From: Oscillospiraceae bacterium
GTDB lineage: Bacteria; Bacillota; Clostridia; Oscillospirales; JAKOTC01
NCBI GenBank assembly: GCA_035353335.1
Contig: DAOPZJ010000004.1
Coordinates: forward strand, 1 to 64,000
DNA: 64,000 nucleotides
Reading direction: 5' to 3'
Shown: positions 8,658 to 16,917 of the stretch, piece by piece
Layout of the letters: each line of letters starts with the position of its first letter
How positions within the stretch are numbered: position 1 is the first letter of the stretch
The notes under the pieces: generated by a model
Told to the model about the DNA's origin: nothing
The model's database searches: none
The model's input: only the letters and a program-made list of their open reading frames with translations
Made by a program: the position numbers and the translations under genes

Positions 8658-9905
8658 ATGATCTGCGAAAAACCTGAAGGCCTTTCACAACGACAGCTCA
8701 AAGATGCGCTTGCCCAGTCGCTTTCGGGCAGGCGGTATTCACGTGTTTTGATTTTGCCGCCCGATTTTACGCGCATGTATTCCGGTGCCGGAAAGCTGAC
8801 AGCGATCTATTGCGATCTGCTCAAGGACAAAGCCAAAGTTGATGTGATGCCGTCACTCGGAACCCATGTCCCGATGACCAAGGCGGAATGCGACTCCTTT
8901 TTCGAGGGCCGCGTCAGGCATGAGGATTTAATCGTACACAACTGGCGTAAAGACGTCGTCAAAATCGGCGAAGTGCCGAGTGAATTTGTCTCCGAGGTTT
9001 CGGACGGGCTTGTCACAGACAAAATCGACGTCGAAGTCAACAGGCGCATCGTCAGCGGCGATTATGATTTGATTATTTCAATAGGGCAGGTTGTGCCGCA
9101 TGAAGTCGTCGGAATGGCCAACTACTCAAAAAATATTTTTGTCGGCTGCGGCGGCGCCTCAATGATCAATTCCTCCCATATGCTCGGTGCTTTTTACGGC
9201 ATGGAACGGGTGATGGGAAAGGACTTTTCGCCGGTTCGTAAGGTTTTCGATTACGCCGAAGAACACTTTTTAAAAGATTTGCCGATTTTATATGTGCTCA
9301 CCGTCACGACCAACTCGTGCGGCGAGGTAAAAATTCATGGGCTATATATAGGCCGTGATCGGAAGAATTTCGAAAAAGCGGTCAACTTAAGCCAATCTTA
9401 TAATATCATTCAGCTCGACAAGCCGATCAAAAAAGCTGTGGCCTTTGTCGACGGGCGTGAATTCAAAAGCACCTGGATCGGCAATAAGGCGATCTACCGC
9501 ACCCGAATGGCGATGGCAGACGGCGGCGAACTGTTCGTTCTTGCTCCCGGGGTTGATAAATGCGGAGAAGATCCCGAAAACGACCGGCTGATTAAAAAAT
9601 ACGGCTATATCGGGCGTGAAAACGTGTTGTATCTGGTCAAAGAAAACGCCGACCTGCGCGAAAACCTCTCGGTTGCAGCGCACCTGATCCATGGCTCTTC
9701 GGACGGCAGGTTCAACATCACCTACGCCGCGCCGAAACTCGGCGAAGAGACCATAGAAGCAATAAATTATAAATATGCCGACTTGGCTGAGCTGATGAAA
9801 AAATATAACCCCGCTGTGCTCAAAGACGGTTGGAACACCGTTGACGGCGAGGAGATTTTCTTTATTTCCAACCCGGCGCTCGGGCTTTGGGGATTAAAAC
9901 AATAA
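8658..9905 (+). CDS. LarA-like (DUF2088) racemase/epimerase family protein
   Basis: 415 residues. Matches the nickel-pincer lactate racemase family: DFTR (residues 36-39, LarA has DHTR), GTH with H70, PHEVVGMANYSKN giving H148 and K158 where LarA binds the pincer cofactor, and H174. Members interconvert 2-hydroxyacid stereoisomers. The cofactor-making genes larB, larC and larE are not in this window, so whether it holds the Ni-pincer cofactor is open. It sits beside a PHP phosphoesterase and a sugar kinase; the substrate could be a sugar acid rather than lactate. Confidence 0.78.
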   Translation: MICEKPEGLSQRQLKDALAQSLSGRRYSRVLILPPDFTRMYSGAGKLTAIYCDLLKDKAKVDVMPSLGTHVPMTKAECDSFFEGRVRHEDLIVHNWRKDVVKIGEVPSEFVSEVSDGLVTDKIDVEVNRRIVSGDYDLIISIGQVVPHEVVGMANYSKNIFVGCGGASMINSSHMLGAFYGMERVMGKDFSPVRKVFDYAEEHFLKDLPILYVLTVTTNSCGEVKIHGLYIGRDRKNFEKAVNLSQSYNIIQLDKPIKKAVAFVDGREFKSTWIGNKAIYRTRMAMADGGELFVLAPGVDKCGEDPENDRLIKKYGYIGRENVLYLVKENADLRENLSVAAHLIHGSSDGRFNITYAAPKLGEETIEAINYKYADLAELMKKYNPAVLKDGWNTVDGEEIFFISNPALGLWGLKQ

Positions 9906-9923
9906 AAGGGGAACTCTTTCAAG

Positions 9924-10778
9924 ATGATTGATCTACACACGCATTCCACCTGTTCCGATGGCTCGATGACGCCTAAAGAGCTGATAGACCACGCGAAAAA
10001 GTGCGGATTGGAAGCCGTGGCACTGACCGACCACGACACTGCCGACGGCGTCAAAGAAGCGCTGGAAAGAGGAGCCGAAATCGGGATAGAAGTCGTTCCG
10101 GGGATTGAACTCTCGGCACAGAGTGAGACAGAAACCCATATTCTCGGCTATTTTATCGGCATCGACCATCCTGCGCTCACAGAAGCGCTTGTTAAGATAA
10201 AAGAAACACGCGCAATCCGCAGCCGCCGCAACTGTGAAAAGCTGCGAGCGCTCGGGTATGATGTGACGATGGCGGAGGCCGAACAGGTTGCGGGAGGCGA
10301 GATGTTGTGCAGGGCGCATTTTGCGCGAGTGCTTGTCGACAAGGGGTACATGCCCTCGGTCAAGGTCGCTTTTGATACACTGTTGGCTAACGGAAAACCC
10401 GCTTATGACGACACGCAGTATCTGACGGCTACACAGGCAGTGGAACTGATCAGCGAAATCGGCGGAATGGCGTTTTTGGCGCATCTGCACCTAACCCGCA
10501 AGCCGGATGACGTGCTGGAAAAATTCGTTTTGGAACTGAAAGAGGCAGGACTTGCCGGAATTGAAGGATATTATACCGAATACACGCCCGAATTGCAGGA
10601 AAAATATCATGCGATGGCAAAACGGTTGGGGCTTCTGATTTCCGGCGGCACCGATTTTCACGCGGCGATGAAGCCGCATATCTCGATCGGGGTAGGGCTT
10701 GGCGATATGAATATTCCATACAGTGTTTTAGAAAATATAAAAGAAGCTGAGGGCAAAGCTAAAAAGCGAAGTTTTTAA
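9924..10778 (+). CDS. PHP-domain phosphoesterase (RNase AM/TrpH-like)
   Basis: 284 residues. The N-terminal DLHTHSTCSDG, ALTDHDT, a central AHLHL and the C-terminal SGGTDFHA supply the His/Asp ligands of a trinuclear PHP metal site. The closest named family is YciV/TrpH, which removes 3',5'-nucleotide phosphates and trims RNA 5' ends. It starts 18 bases after the LarA-like gene and is probably cotranscribed. Length is normal for the family. Confidence 0.85.
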   Translation: MIDLHTHSTCSDGSMTPKELIDHAKKCGLEAVALTDHDTADGVKEALERGAEIGIEVVPGIELSAQSETETHILGYFIGIDHPALTEALVKIKETRAIRSRRNCEKLRALGYDVTMAEAEQVAGGEMLCRAHFARVLVDKGYMPSVKVAFDTLLANGKPAYDDTQYLTATQAVELISEIGGMAFLAHLHLTRKPDDVLEKFVLELKEAGLAGIEGYYTEYTPELQEKYHAMAKRLGLLISGGTDFHAAMKPHISIGVGLGDMNIPYSVLENIKEAEGKAKKRSF

Positions 10779-10870
10779 ACTCTGTGTTTTACACTTTTTA
10801 AACAATGACTTATTATGTGTGCGAAGCAAAACCGTGTAAAGCACGCTTTAATGAAAGGAAGACAAATAAA

Positions 10871-11944
10871 ATGAAGCTGAGACAGAATTGCAAATATGCA
10901 TTGATTGCGCCTACCAGCATGGGCGTACGCATTACCCCGGCCGATCATGGCCCGGTGCATACCGCCGACCTTTATTCGATGCAGGCCACGAGCGCCGAGA
11001 GCAATGTTTTAAGCGTTTCGGCGGGGTTGGGACTGCCGACAAAGGTGTTGACCGCGTTTGTCAAGGACAGCCCGATTGCCGCATTCATCAAAGGTGATCT
11101 GCGCCGACGCGGCGTCGATTACGAGGGTAAGGAATTTGCGCAGGGCGGGCCGTGGGGTTACCGCCATCAGTTCAATATCGCCGACACCGGTTACGGCATG
11201 CGCGGCCCCCGGGTGCATAACGACCGCGCGGGTGAAGTCGGCAGAATGCTCTCGGCGGACGATTTTGACCTCGAGCGCATTTTCGGCGACGAAGGTGTTC
11301 AGATTTTGCATTTGTCGGGCCTGGTTGCTGCGCTGTCGGAACAGACCATCGGGTTCTGCCTTGAACTTGCCAGAACCGCGAAAAGATACGGGACATTGAT
11401 TTCGTTTGATTTAAACCACCGCGCGTCTTTTTGGAAGGGCCGTGAAAAGCAGCTGCACGAGGCGTTTTCCGAGATCGCTTCGATTTCGGATATCCTCGTC
11501 GGCAATGAAGAGGACTTCCAGTTGTGCCTAGGCATCAAAGGCCCCGAAGCCGGCGGGCAGGGACTTGCCGGAAAACTCGACAGCTTCAAGGGCATGATCG
11601 AGGAAATTCGCAAGATTTATCCGAACGCCACCGTCTTTGCAACGACCCTACGCGAAGTGCTCAGCGCCAACGCCCACCTTTGGGGCGCGACAATGTTATG
11701 TGACGGCAATTGGGAGACGGTGGCCCCGCGTGAAATCGGCGTGCTGGACCGCATAGGCGGCGGAGACGGGTTTGTCGGCGGGCTTTTATACGGTATTTTG
11801 AAGGGCATGAACCCCCAAGATGCGCTGCATTTCGGGTGGGCAAGCGGCGCGCTGGCTGTTTCACTGCTGACGGATTACGCGCTTCCGGCGGACGAAGAAC
11901 AGGTCTGGTCGATCTGGCAGGGCAATGCCAGAGTGAAAAGATAA
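10871..11944 (+). CDS. PfkB-family carbohydrate kinase, perhaps 2-keto-3-deoxygluconate kinase
   Basis: 357 residues from ATG 10871, chosen because GAAAGGAAG lies just upstream; an open frame extends to 10805 without a ribosome site. The PfkB C-terminal motif appears as DRIGGGDGFVGG (the usual GAGD Ala is Gly) with catalytic Asp. The FDLNHR segment and the ETVAPREIGVLDRIGGGD context resemble KDG kinases. With 6-phosphogluconate dehydrogenase next, a role in hexuronate or sugar-acid breakdown is likely but not proven. Confidence 0.78.
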   Translation: MKLRQNCKYALIAPTSMGVRITPADHGPVHTADLYSMQATSAESNVLSVSAGLGLPTKVLTAFVKDSPIAAFIKGDLRRRGVDYEGKEFAQGGPWGYRHQFNIADTGYGMRGPRVHNDRAGEVGRMLSADDFDLERIFGDEGVQILHLSGLVAALSEQTIGFCLELARTAKRYGTLISFDLNHRASFWKGREKQLHEAFSEIASISDILVGNEEDFQLCLGIKGPEAGGQGLAGKLDSFKGMIEEIRKIYPNATVFATTLREVLSANAHLWGATMLCDGNWETVAPREIGVLDRIGGGDGFVGGLLYGILKGMNPQDALHFGWASGALAVSLLTDYALPADEEQVWSIWQGNARVKR

Positions 11945-11986
11945 AGAGTCATAACAGATTTTCATATTTGAAAGGATCAATGAATT

Positions 11987-13432
11987 ATGAAAAAAGCGGA
12001 TATCGGACTCATCGGGCTTGCGGTCATGGGCGAAAACCTCGTAATGAATATGGAGAGCAAGGGCTTCACGGTCGCGGTATACAACCGCACGCATGAAAAG
12101 GTCACCAATTTTGTCGAGGGCAGAGCCAAGGGCAAAAATATCATCGGAACTTATTCGCTGCAGGAACTCGTCGACAACCTTGTCGCTCCGAGAAAAATCA
12201 TGATATTGATCAAGGCCGGGCAGGCGGTCGACGATATGATCGAGCAGCTGATTCCGTTGCTGTCCCCGGGCGATATCCTCATCGACGGCGGCAACTCCCA
12301 TTTCCCCGACACCTCGCGCAGAACCGCGTATGTCGAAAGCAAAGGGCTGCTTTATATCGGCACCGGCGTCTCGGGCGGCGAAGAGGGTGCGTTGAAGGGC
12401 CCGAGCATGATGCCCGGCGGCTCTCCTGCGGCGTGGCCTTCGGTCAAACCGATTTTCCAAAGCATCTGTGCGCACACCGACGGCGAACCCTGCTGTGACT
12501 GGGTCGGCGAGAACGGCGCGGGGCATTTTGTCAAAATGGTGCATAACGGCATCGAATACGGCGATATGCAGATGATCTGCGAGACCTACCAGCTTTTAAA
12601 AGACGGCTTCGGCCTGACCGCAGATGAACTGCACGAGGTCTTTACGGATTATAATAAGGGCGAACTCGACAGCTATCTTATCGAGATCACCCGTGATATC
12701 TTCGGTTACCGCGACAACGGCGAGGTAACTGTGGACAAAATTTTGGACACCGCCGGACAAAAAGGTACCGGCAAATGGACGGCGATTGCGGCGCTCGATG
12801 AAGGTATCGCGCTGACGTTGATCTCCGAAGCGGTCTTCGCGCGCTGCCTGTCGGCAGTCAAAGAAGAACGTGTAGCGGCTTCAAAAGTTTTAAACGGTCC
12901 CGATAAGAAGATTATGACCGACAAAAATCAATTTATCGCCGATTTAAAAGACGCGCTGTTCGCTTCCAAGATCATGTCATACGCGCAGGGGTATTCTCTG
13001 ATGCGGGCGGCGGCTGCGACCTACGGCTGGAATCTCAATTACGGCGGCATCGCGCTGATGTGGCGCGGCGGCTGCATCATCCGCAGTGTGTTTTTAGGCA
13101 GAATTAAAGACGCATTCACCAAGAATCCAAACCTCGACAATTTGCTGCTCGATGACTATTTCAAGTCGGCGGTTGAAAAGGCGCAGGCGGGTTGGCGCAG
13201 GGTTTGCGGCGCGGCGATTGCGGCGGGTATCCCGATTCCGGCGATGAGCGCGGCACTAAGTTATTTCGACGGCTACCGCTGCGAGCGGCTTCCGGCAAAT
13301 CTGCTGCAGGCGCAGCGCGACTATTTCGGCGCGCACACTTATGAGCGGGTCGACAAACCGCGCGGGGAGTTTTTCCACACCAACTGGACAGGGCACGGGG
13401 GAGATACCAAAGCTTCGACTTACACGGCATAA
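11987..13432 (+). CDS. gnd: 6-phosphogluconate dehydrogenase, decarboxylating
   Basis: 481 residues, the long (dimeric) form. Rossmann fingerprint GLAVMGENLVMNM near residue 8, GTGVSGGEEGALKGPSMMPGG around 125-145, and the catalytic HFVKMVHNGIEYGDMQ segment near 180-195. C-terminal FHTNWTGHGG is typical. It makes ribulose 5-phosphate and NADPH in the oxidative pentose phosphate pathway. It is 42 bases after the sugar kinase and probably in the same transcript. Confidence 0.96.
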   Translation: MKKADIGLIGLAVMGENLVMNMESKGFTVAVYNRTHEKVTNFVEGRAKGKNIIGTYSLQELVDNLVAPRKIMILIKAGQAVDDMIEQLIPLLSPGDILIDGGNSHFPDTSRRTAYVESKGLLYIGTGVSGGEEGALKGPSMMPGGSPAAWPSVKPIFQSICAHTDGEPCCDWVGENGAGHFVKMVHNGIEYGDMQMICETYQLLKDGFGLTADELHEVFTDYNKGELDSYLIEITRDIFGYRDNGEVTVDKILDTAGQKGTGKWTAIAALDEGIALTLISEAVFARCLSAVKEERVAASKVLNGPDKKIMTDKNQFIADLKDALFASKIMSYAQGYSLMRAAAATYGWNLNYGGIALMWRGGCIIRSVFLGRIKDAFTKNPNLDNLLLDDYFKSAVEKAQAGWRRVCGAAIAAGIPIPAMSAALSYFDGYRCERLPANLLQAQRDYFGAHTYERVDKPRGEFFHTNWTGHGGDTKASTYTA

Positions 13433-13559
13433 TAATGCGCATTAAGAGTGTAATCGGGCAGGGGCGATCTATTTATACGCCCGCTGTGATTCGATAAATG
13501 ACCTTCAATTCAATATAAATCGACCTGATTATACAAAATGGAATACAAATTACCAAAAT

Positions 13560-13591
13560 CACAACCCCAGCTAACAAAGTTCGGGGTTGTG
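13560..13591. terminator. Hairpin between gnd and the zinc operon
   Basis: CACAACCCC (13560-13568) pairs with GGGGTTGTG (13583-13591). The two flanking genes converge on it. The T tracts on either side are weak (ATTTT on the minus strand), so it may act in both directions but poorly. Confidence 0.6.
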
Positions 13592-13656
13592 TGTTATATG
13601 AGGGAACAGAATTTTAATATACAAGGCAAAAATAAAGTGAAGGTAAGTGTTACGTG

Positions 13657-14094
13657 TCAAGTTGACGGTTTCTTACGGAATCGGCAATCGGGGCAATACC
13701 CGTAAATGTCGAGTTTATGGCTTGTGATGACAAAATGCGTTTTGTTTTCGAGTGTCTGTTCATAATCGCCGAGCGGGCAGTTTTCGAGGGCCATGATCTT
13801 TTTGCAGCCGAGGCAAATCAAATGATGCCGGTGCAGATTGCTGTTGAACTCAAACAACGCTTTGTTGCCGCCTTCAATCGTGAGTTTCGTGATTAGTTCT
13901 TTTTCACACAAGGTGTCCAATGTCCGATAGACGGTCGATAAATTTATAGGAATGCTTTTGGCGATCATTTCAGAATAGAGCTGTTCAGCGGTGGAGGGCT
14001 GGTCGTTTTGTTCTAACAGTTCGAGAATAACGGCCCGGTGCCTTGTGTTCTTCAATCCGCTTTTTTGAATTAAAGTTTTTAAATGTTCTTCCAC
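13657..14094 (-). CDS. zur: Fur-family zinc regulator (probable Zur)
   Basis: 145 residues: N-terminal winged helix (NTRHRAVILELLEQ...STVYRTLDTL) and a C-terminal metal domain with HRHH and two CxxC pairs, CLGC and CPDC, which form the structural zinc site of Zur/Fur. It is the last gene of a high-affinity zinc ABC operon, 27 bases after znuB, so zinc is the likely co-repressor. The 17-bp palindrome at 16691-16707 is its expected operator. A Fur or Mur assignment is less likely given the neighbours. Confidence 0.85.
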   Translation of the reverse strand: MEEHLKTLIQKSGLKNTRHRAVILELLEQNDQPSTAEQLYSEMIAKSIPINLSTVYRTLDTLCEKELITKLTIEGGNKALFEFNSNLHRHHLICLGCKKIMALENCPLGDYEQTLENKTHFVITSHKLDIYGYCPDCRFRKKPST

Positions 14095-14121
14095 AATGAT
14101 GCCGTCCTTTTGAAGATATCC

Positions 14122-14964
14122 TTAAGCGGCCGGTTCCGCTTTATTACTCATCTTCTTTGATTTGAGAAGCGCTTTCACCGCATAAGCACTCAGACAGCTG
14201 ATGACCGAAAGAATTACGATCATCGCGCCCGAGGAAAAATTGAAAGTATAAGATAACCATAATCCCGCAAGGCAGAAAAACATGCCGAGCAAGACTGAAT
14301 AGATCATGCGCCGCTGGAGGTTGGAAGTGAGAACGGAAGCCATTGCCGCGGGAGCTGTGAGCAGCGCAAGCACGAGGATAATGCCCACCAAACGGATTAA
14401 CACGACCACCGTCATTGCGACGAGCACCAGCAGGAGATATTCCAAAAAGGTGGATTTGATACCTAATATGGCGGCAAATTCTTCGTCGAACAGCCAGGCC
14501 TTCCAGTTATCGAACAAGATTGTGATGACGAATACGACAATCACGGTCAGGGCGATGGTCAGCCATAATTCGGCTTTTGTCACCGAAAGAATGCTGCCGA
14601 AGAGATAGGAACTCAAGTCCGGCGGATATCCGGGGGTCAGGGCGATGAACAGGAGGCCTAAGGCCATTCCGAGCGACCAGAATAACCCGATTACGACGTC
14701 AGAATTGCCCGCGGCTTTGCGCTTGATCACGCCGATCCCGAATGCTGCCGCGACCGCGAAGATGAACGCGCCTAAAATCGGCTCGAATCCGAGCATATAA
14801 CCGAGTCCTACGCCGCCGTAAGCCGTGTGGGCGATGCCGCCGCTCATCATAACGAGTTTTTTCTCGATGATGATCACGCCGATCACGCCGCAGACGATGC
14901 TTGCGAAAATGCTCGCAAGCACGGCTTTTTGTAAGTATTCATATTGAAACAATGCCGTCAGCAT
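14122..14964 (-). CDS. znuB: Zinc ABC transporter permease
   Basis: 280 residues with about eight membrane helices and the ABC-3 family pattern (VVCGVIGVIIIEKKLVMMSGGIAHTAYGGVGLGYML). It forms the channel of a ZnuABC-type importer. Its start overlaps the end of znuC by 7 bases, indicating translational coupling. Mn/Fe specificity cannot be excluded from the permease alone; zinc is inferred from the regulator. Confidence 0.9.
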   Translation of the reverse strand: MLTALFQYEYLQKAVLASIFASIVCGVIGVIIIEKKLVMMSGGIAHTAYGGVGLGYMLGFEPILGAFIFAVAAAFGIGVIKRKAAGNSDVVIGLFWSLGMALGLLFIALTPGYPPDLSSYLFGSILSVTKAELWLTIALTVIVVFVITILFDNWKAWLFDEEFAAILGIKSTFLEYLLLVLVAMTVVVLIRLVGIILVLALLTAPAAMASVLTSNLQRRMIYSVLLGMFFCLAGLWLSYTFNFSSGAMIVILSVISCLSAYAVKALLKSKKMSNKAEPAA

Positions 14965-15731
14965 CCGTGCTCATCCCCCTCGTGTTCTTTTAATACCCGG
15001 TGCGGAACGCCGTGGGCAATCAGATCGACCGGGCAGCCGTAAAGATGGTTGACGACGTCCTGATTCAATTCCGGTTCCCCGTGATAGACCAGTTTCCCGT
15101 TCAGGCAGGCCAGCCGATGGATCTGTGACGATACCGCAAGAAGATCATGCGTGACTAAGACAATAGTCATTTTTTGATTGAGTTGTGCGAGCAATTCGTA
15201 AATTTGCTCTCTCGATGCGGCGTCGACACTGGCGGTCGGCTCGTCGAGCAGCAACAGTTTCGGTTGTACGGCCAGAGCCCGAGCAATCAGCATGCGTTGA
15301 AACTCTCCGCCCGAGAGCGCGGAGACCTGACGTCCCGAAAGCTCGGCGATGCCCACTTGTTCGAGGGTTTCCATAGCGCACTTTTTATCATCCTGCGTAT
15401 AATGATGAAACGGGGTAAGACCCGTCTTCAAGGTACCGGTCAGCACGACTTCGAGCACGGTAATCGGAAACCGTCTGTCCAAAGAGGCAAACTGCGGCAC
15501 ATAGCCGATACTTATCTTGCGGGATTTTGCGTCTTCGCCGTAAATTTTTACCGTTCCCGAATCGACGGGGATCAGACCTAAAATCGTCTTCAGAAGCGTC
15601 GATTTGCCGCCGCCGTTCGGGCCGATGATACCCAGGAATTCGCCGTCGGCGACTTCGAGGCAGACGTCCGAAAGCGCGGGCGTCCGGTTATAATACACCG
15701 TCAGATTTTCAATATGGATTGCGGACTGCAT
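14958..15731 (-). CDS. znuC: Zinc ABC transporter ATPase
   Basis: 257 residues. Walker A GPNGGGKSTLLK, Q-loop YVPQFASLDRRFP (typical of ZnuC/MntB ATPases), signature LSGGEFQR, Walker B LLLLDEP and H-loop VTHD. A short His/Glu-containing tail (HRVLKEHEGDEHGC) may bind metal. It lies between znuA (43-base gap) and znuB (7-base overlap). Confidence 0.93.
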   Translation of the reverse strand: MQSAIHIENLTVYYNRTPALSDVCLEVADGEFLGIIGPNGGGKSTLLKTILGLIPVDSGTVKIYGEDAKSRKISIGYVPQFASLDRRFPITVLEVVLTGTLKTGLTPFHHYTQDDKKCAMETLEQVGIAELSGRQVSALSGGEFQRMLIARALAVQPKLLLLDEPTASVDAASREQIYELLAQLNQKMTIVLVTHDLLAVSSQIHRLACLNGKLVYHGEPELNQDVVNHLYGCPVDLIAHGVPHRVLKEHEGDEHGC

Positions 15732-15774
15732 AATGATGACCTTTCTTTGGTAGTTAGGTTTGAAAAATCTATTT

Positions 15775-16677
15775 TCAAATTTGCATAACCTCCGCCATCA
15801 GATTTGCCATTTTCTTCAGGTTGTTGATATAATCAGCGTTAAGCGGTTCAAGCTGAATGGTCTTTCCGCCGATTTCTTCGGCGAATGCGGCGGATTGGCT
15901 GCTGTCGATCTCACTCTGATAAAAGATCGCTTTGATGTTTTCGGCTTTTGCAAAGTCGATGACCTCCTGCAGGTGTTGTGCGGTGGCTTCTTTGCCCTCT
16001 TCCTCGAGTGCAACCATCGTCAGCCCGTAATCATCGGCAAGATAGCCGAAAGCGGGGTGAAAGACCACGAATTTCTTCATAGTCAAATTTGTAAAAGTCG
16101 TCTTAAGTTGGGTGTCCAAATCATCGAGCTGCGCAAGATATGCGGTTGCATTTTGTTCGTAAACCGACGCATTTTCGGGGTCGAGTGCCGACATCTCACG
16201 TGCGATGGCCGATACCATAACCTTGACGCGTTTCGGTGAAAGCCAGATGTGCGGATCGCGCTCACCGGCTTCAAAAGTCCGGTCGGGATAGACCGCCGCG
16301 GTCTCATCGGACAGCGCGACCACTTTGACCGTGTTTTTAATATTTGAGAGGATATATGCCGATTCAATCGGAACGCCGATTGAAAAATAAATCGAGGCCT
16401 GTTCCAACCGCTGCATGGTATCGGGTTTCGGCTCGTAATTCTCGGGACTGCTTCCCGGCGGCACCAACGTTACGACGTCGGCGAGATCGCCGCAGACGGC
16501 TTGTACAAAAGTCGCTTCGGGCACGATCGTGACGGCGACAATGGGCTTACCGGGTTGTGCGGATTCCGAAGAAGATGTCTTCGGCGCTTTTGCGCAGGCC
16601 GCAGTTAACAGTAATAAAACTATGAGAATGGCGATGATCAATCGGGAGACACCGTGAGTTGATTTCCGCTTCGGCAT
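15775..16677 (-). CDS. znuA: Zinc-binding lipoprotein of the ABC importer
   Basis: 300 residues from ATG 16677, which follows GGAGG by five bases; an in-frame ATG ten codons upstream would lie inside the operator. Signal peptide with lipobox LTAACAKAP. Metal ligands are expected at His in DPHIWLSP, His in FHPAFGYL and the C-terminal Glu/Asp in YQSEIDSS. The His-rich loop seen in many ZnuA proteins is absent. First gene of the operon. Confidence 0.9.
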   Translation of the reverse strand: MPKRKSTHGVSRLIIAILIVLLLLTAACAKAPKTSSSESAQPGKPIVAVTIVPEATFVQAVCGDLADVVTLVPPGSSPENYEPKPDTMQRLEQASIYFSIGVPIESAYILSNIKNTVKVVALSDETAAVYPDRTFEAGERDPHIWLSPKRVKVMVSAIAREMSALDPENASVYEQNATAYLAQLDDLDTQLKTTFTNLTMKKFVVFHPAFGYLADDYGLTMVALEEEGKEATAQHLQEVIDFAKAENIKAIFYQSEIDSSQSAAFAEEIGGKTIQLEPLNADYINNLKKMANLMAEVMQI

Positions 16678-16690
16678 AGAACCTCCATAG

Positions 16691-16707
16691 ATGCAAATCA
16701 TTTGCAT
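16691..16707. promoter_or_regulatory. Candidate Zur operator
   Basis: ATGCAAATCATTTGCAT is a perfect 17-bp palindrome around a central C. It lies directly downstream of the -10 box of the znuA promoter, overlapping the expected transcript start, where a bound repressor would block RNA polymerase. An operon-encoded Fur-family protein makes autoregulation the simplest reading. Confidence 0.8.
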
Positions 16708-16709
16708 TT

Positions 16710-16738
16710 ATTATAATTGACACAATCCGTTAAGTCAA
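16710..16738 (-). promoter_or_regulatory. Promoter of znuA-znuC-znuB-zur
   Basis: On the minus strand TTGACT (16738-16733) and TATAAT (16715-16710) are spaced by 17 bases, a near-perfect vegetative promoter. Confidence 0.85.
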
Positions 16739-16917
16739 TACATATTCGGGAGATTTCTTTATTGAAGATTCATTATATCCGATTGAAAATTCCAAAAATC
16801 TTGAGATTTTAATATCAGTTTTACATGTCGTATGATATTCTTTTAACAGAAGGGAACGGATTGGTTTCCTTCTCAAAGTGAAATTTAACTTATATTCATA
16901 TCAAGAGGAGTAGTTCT

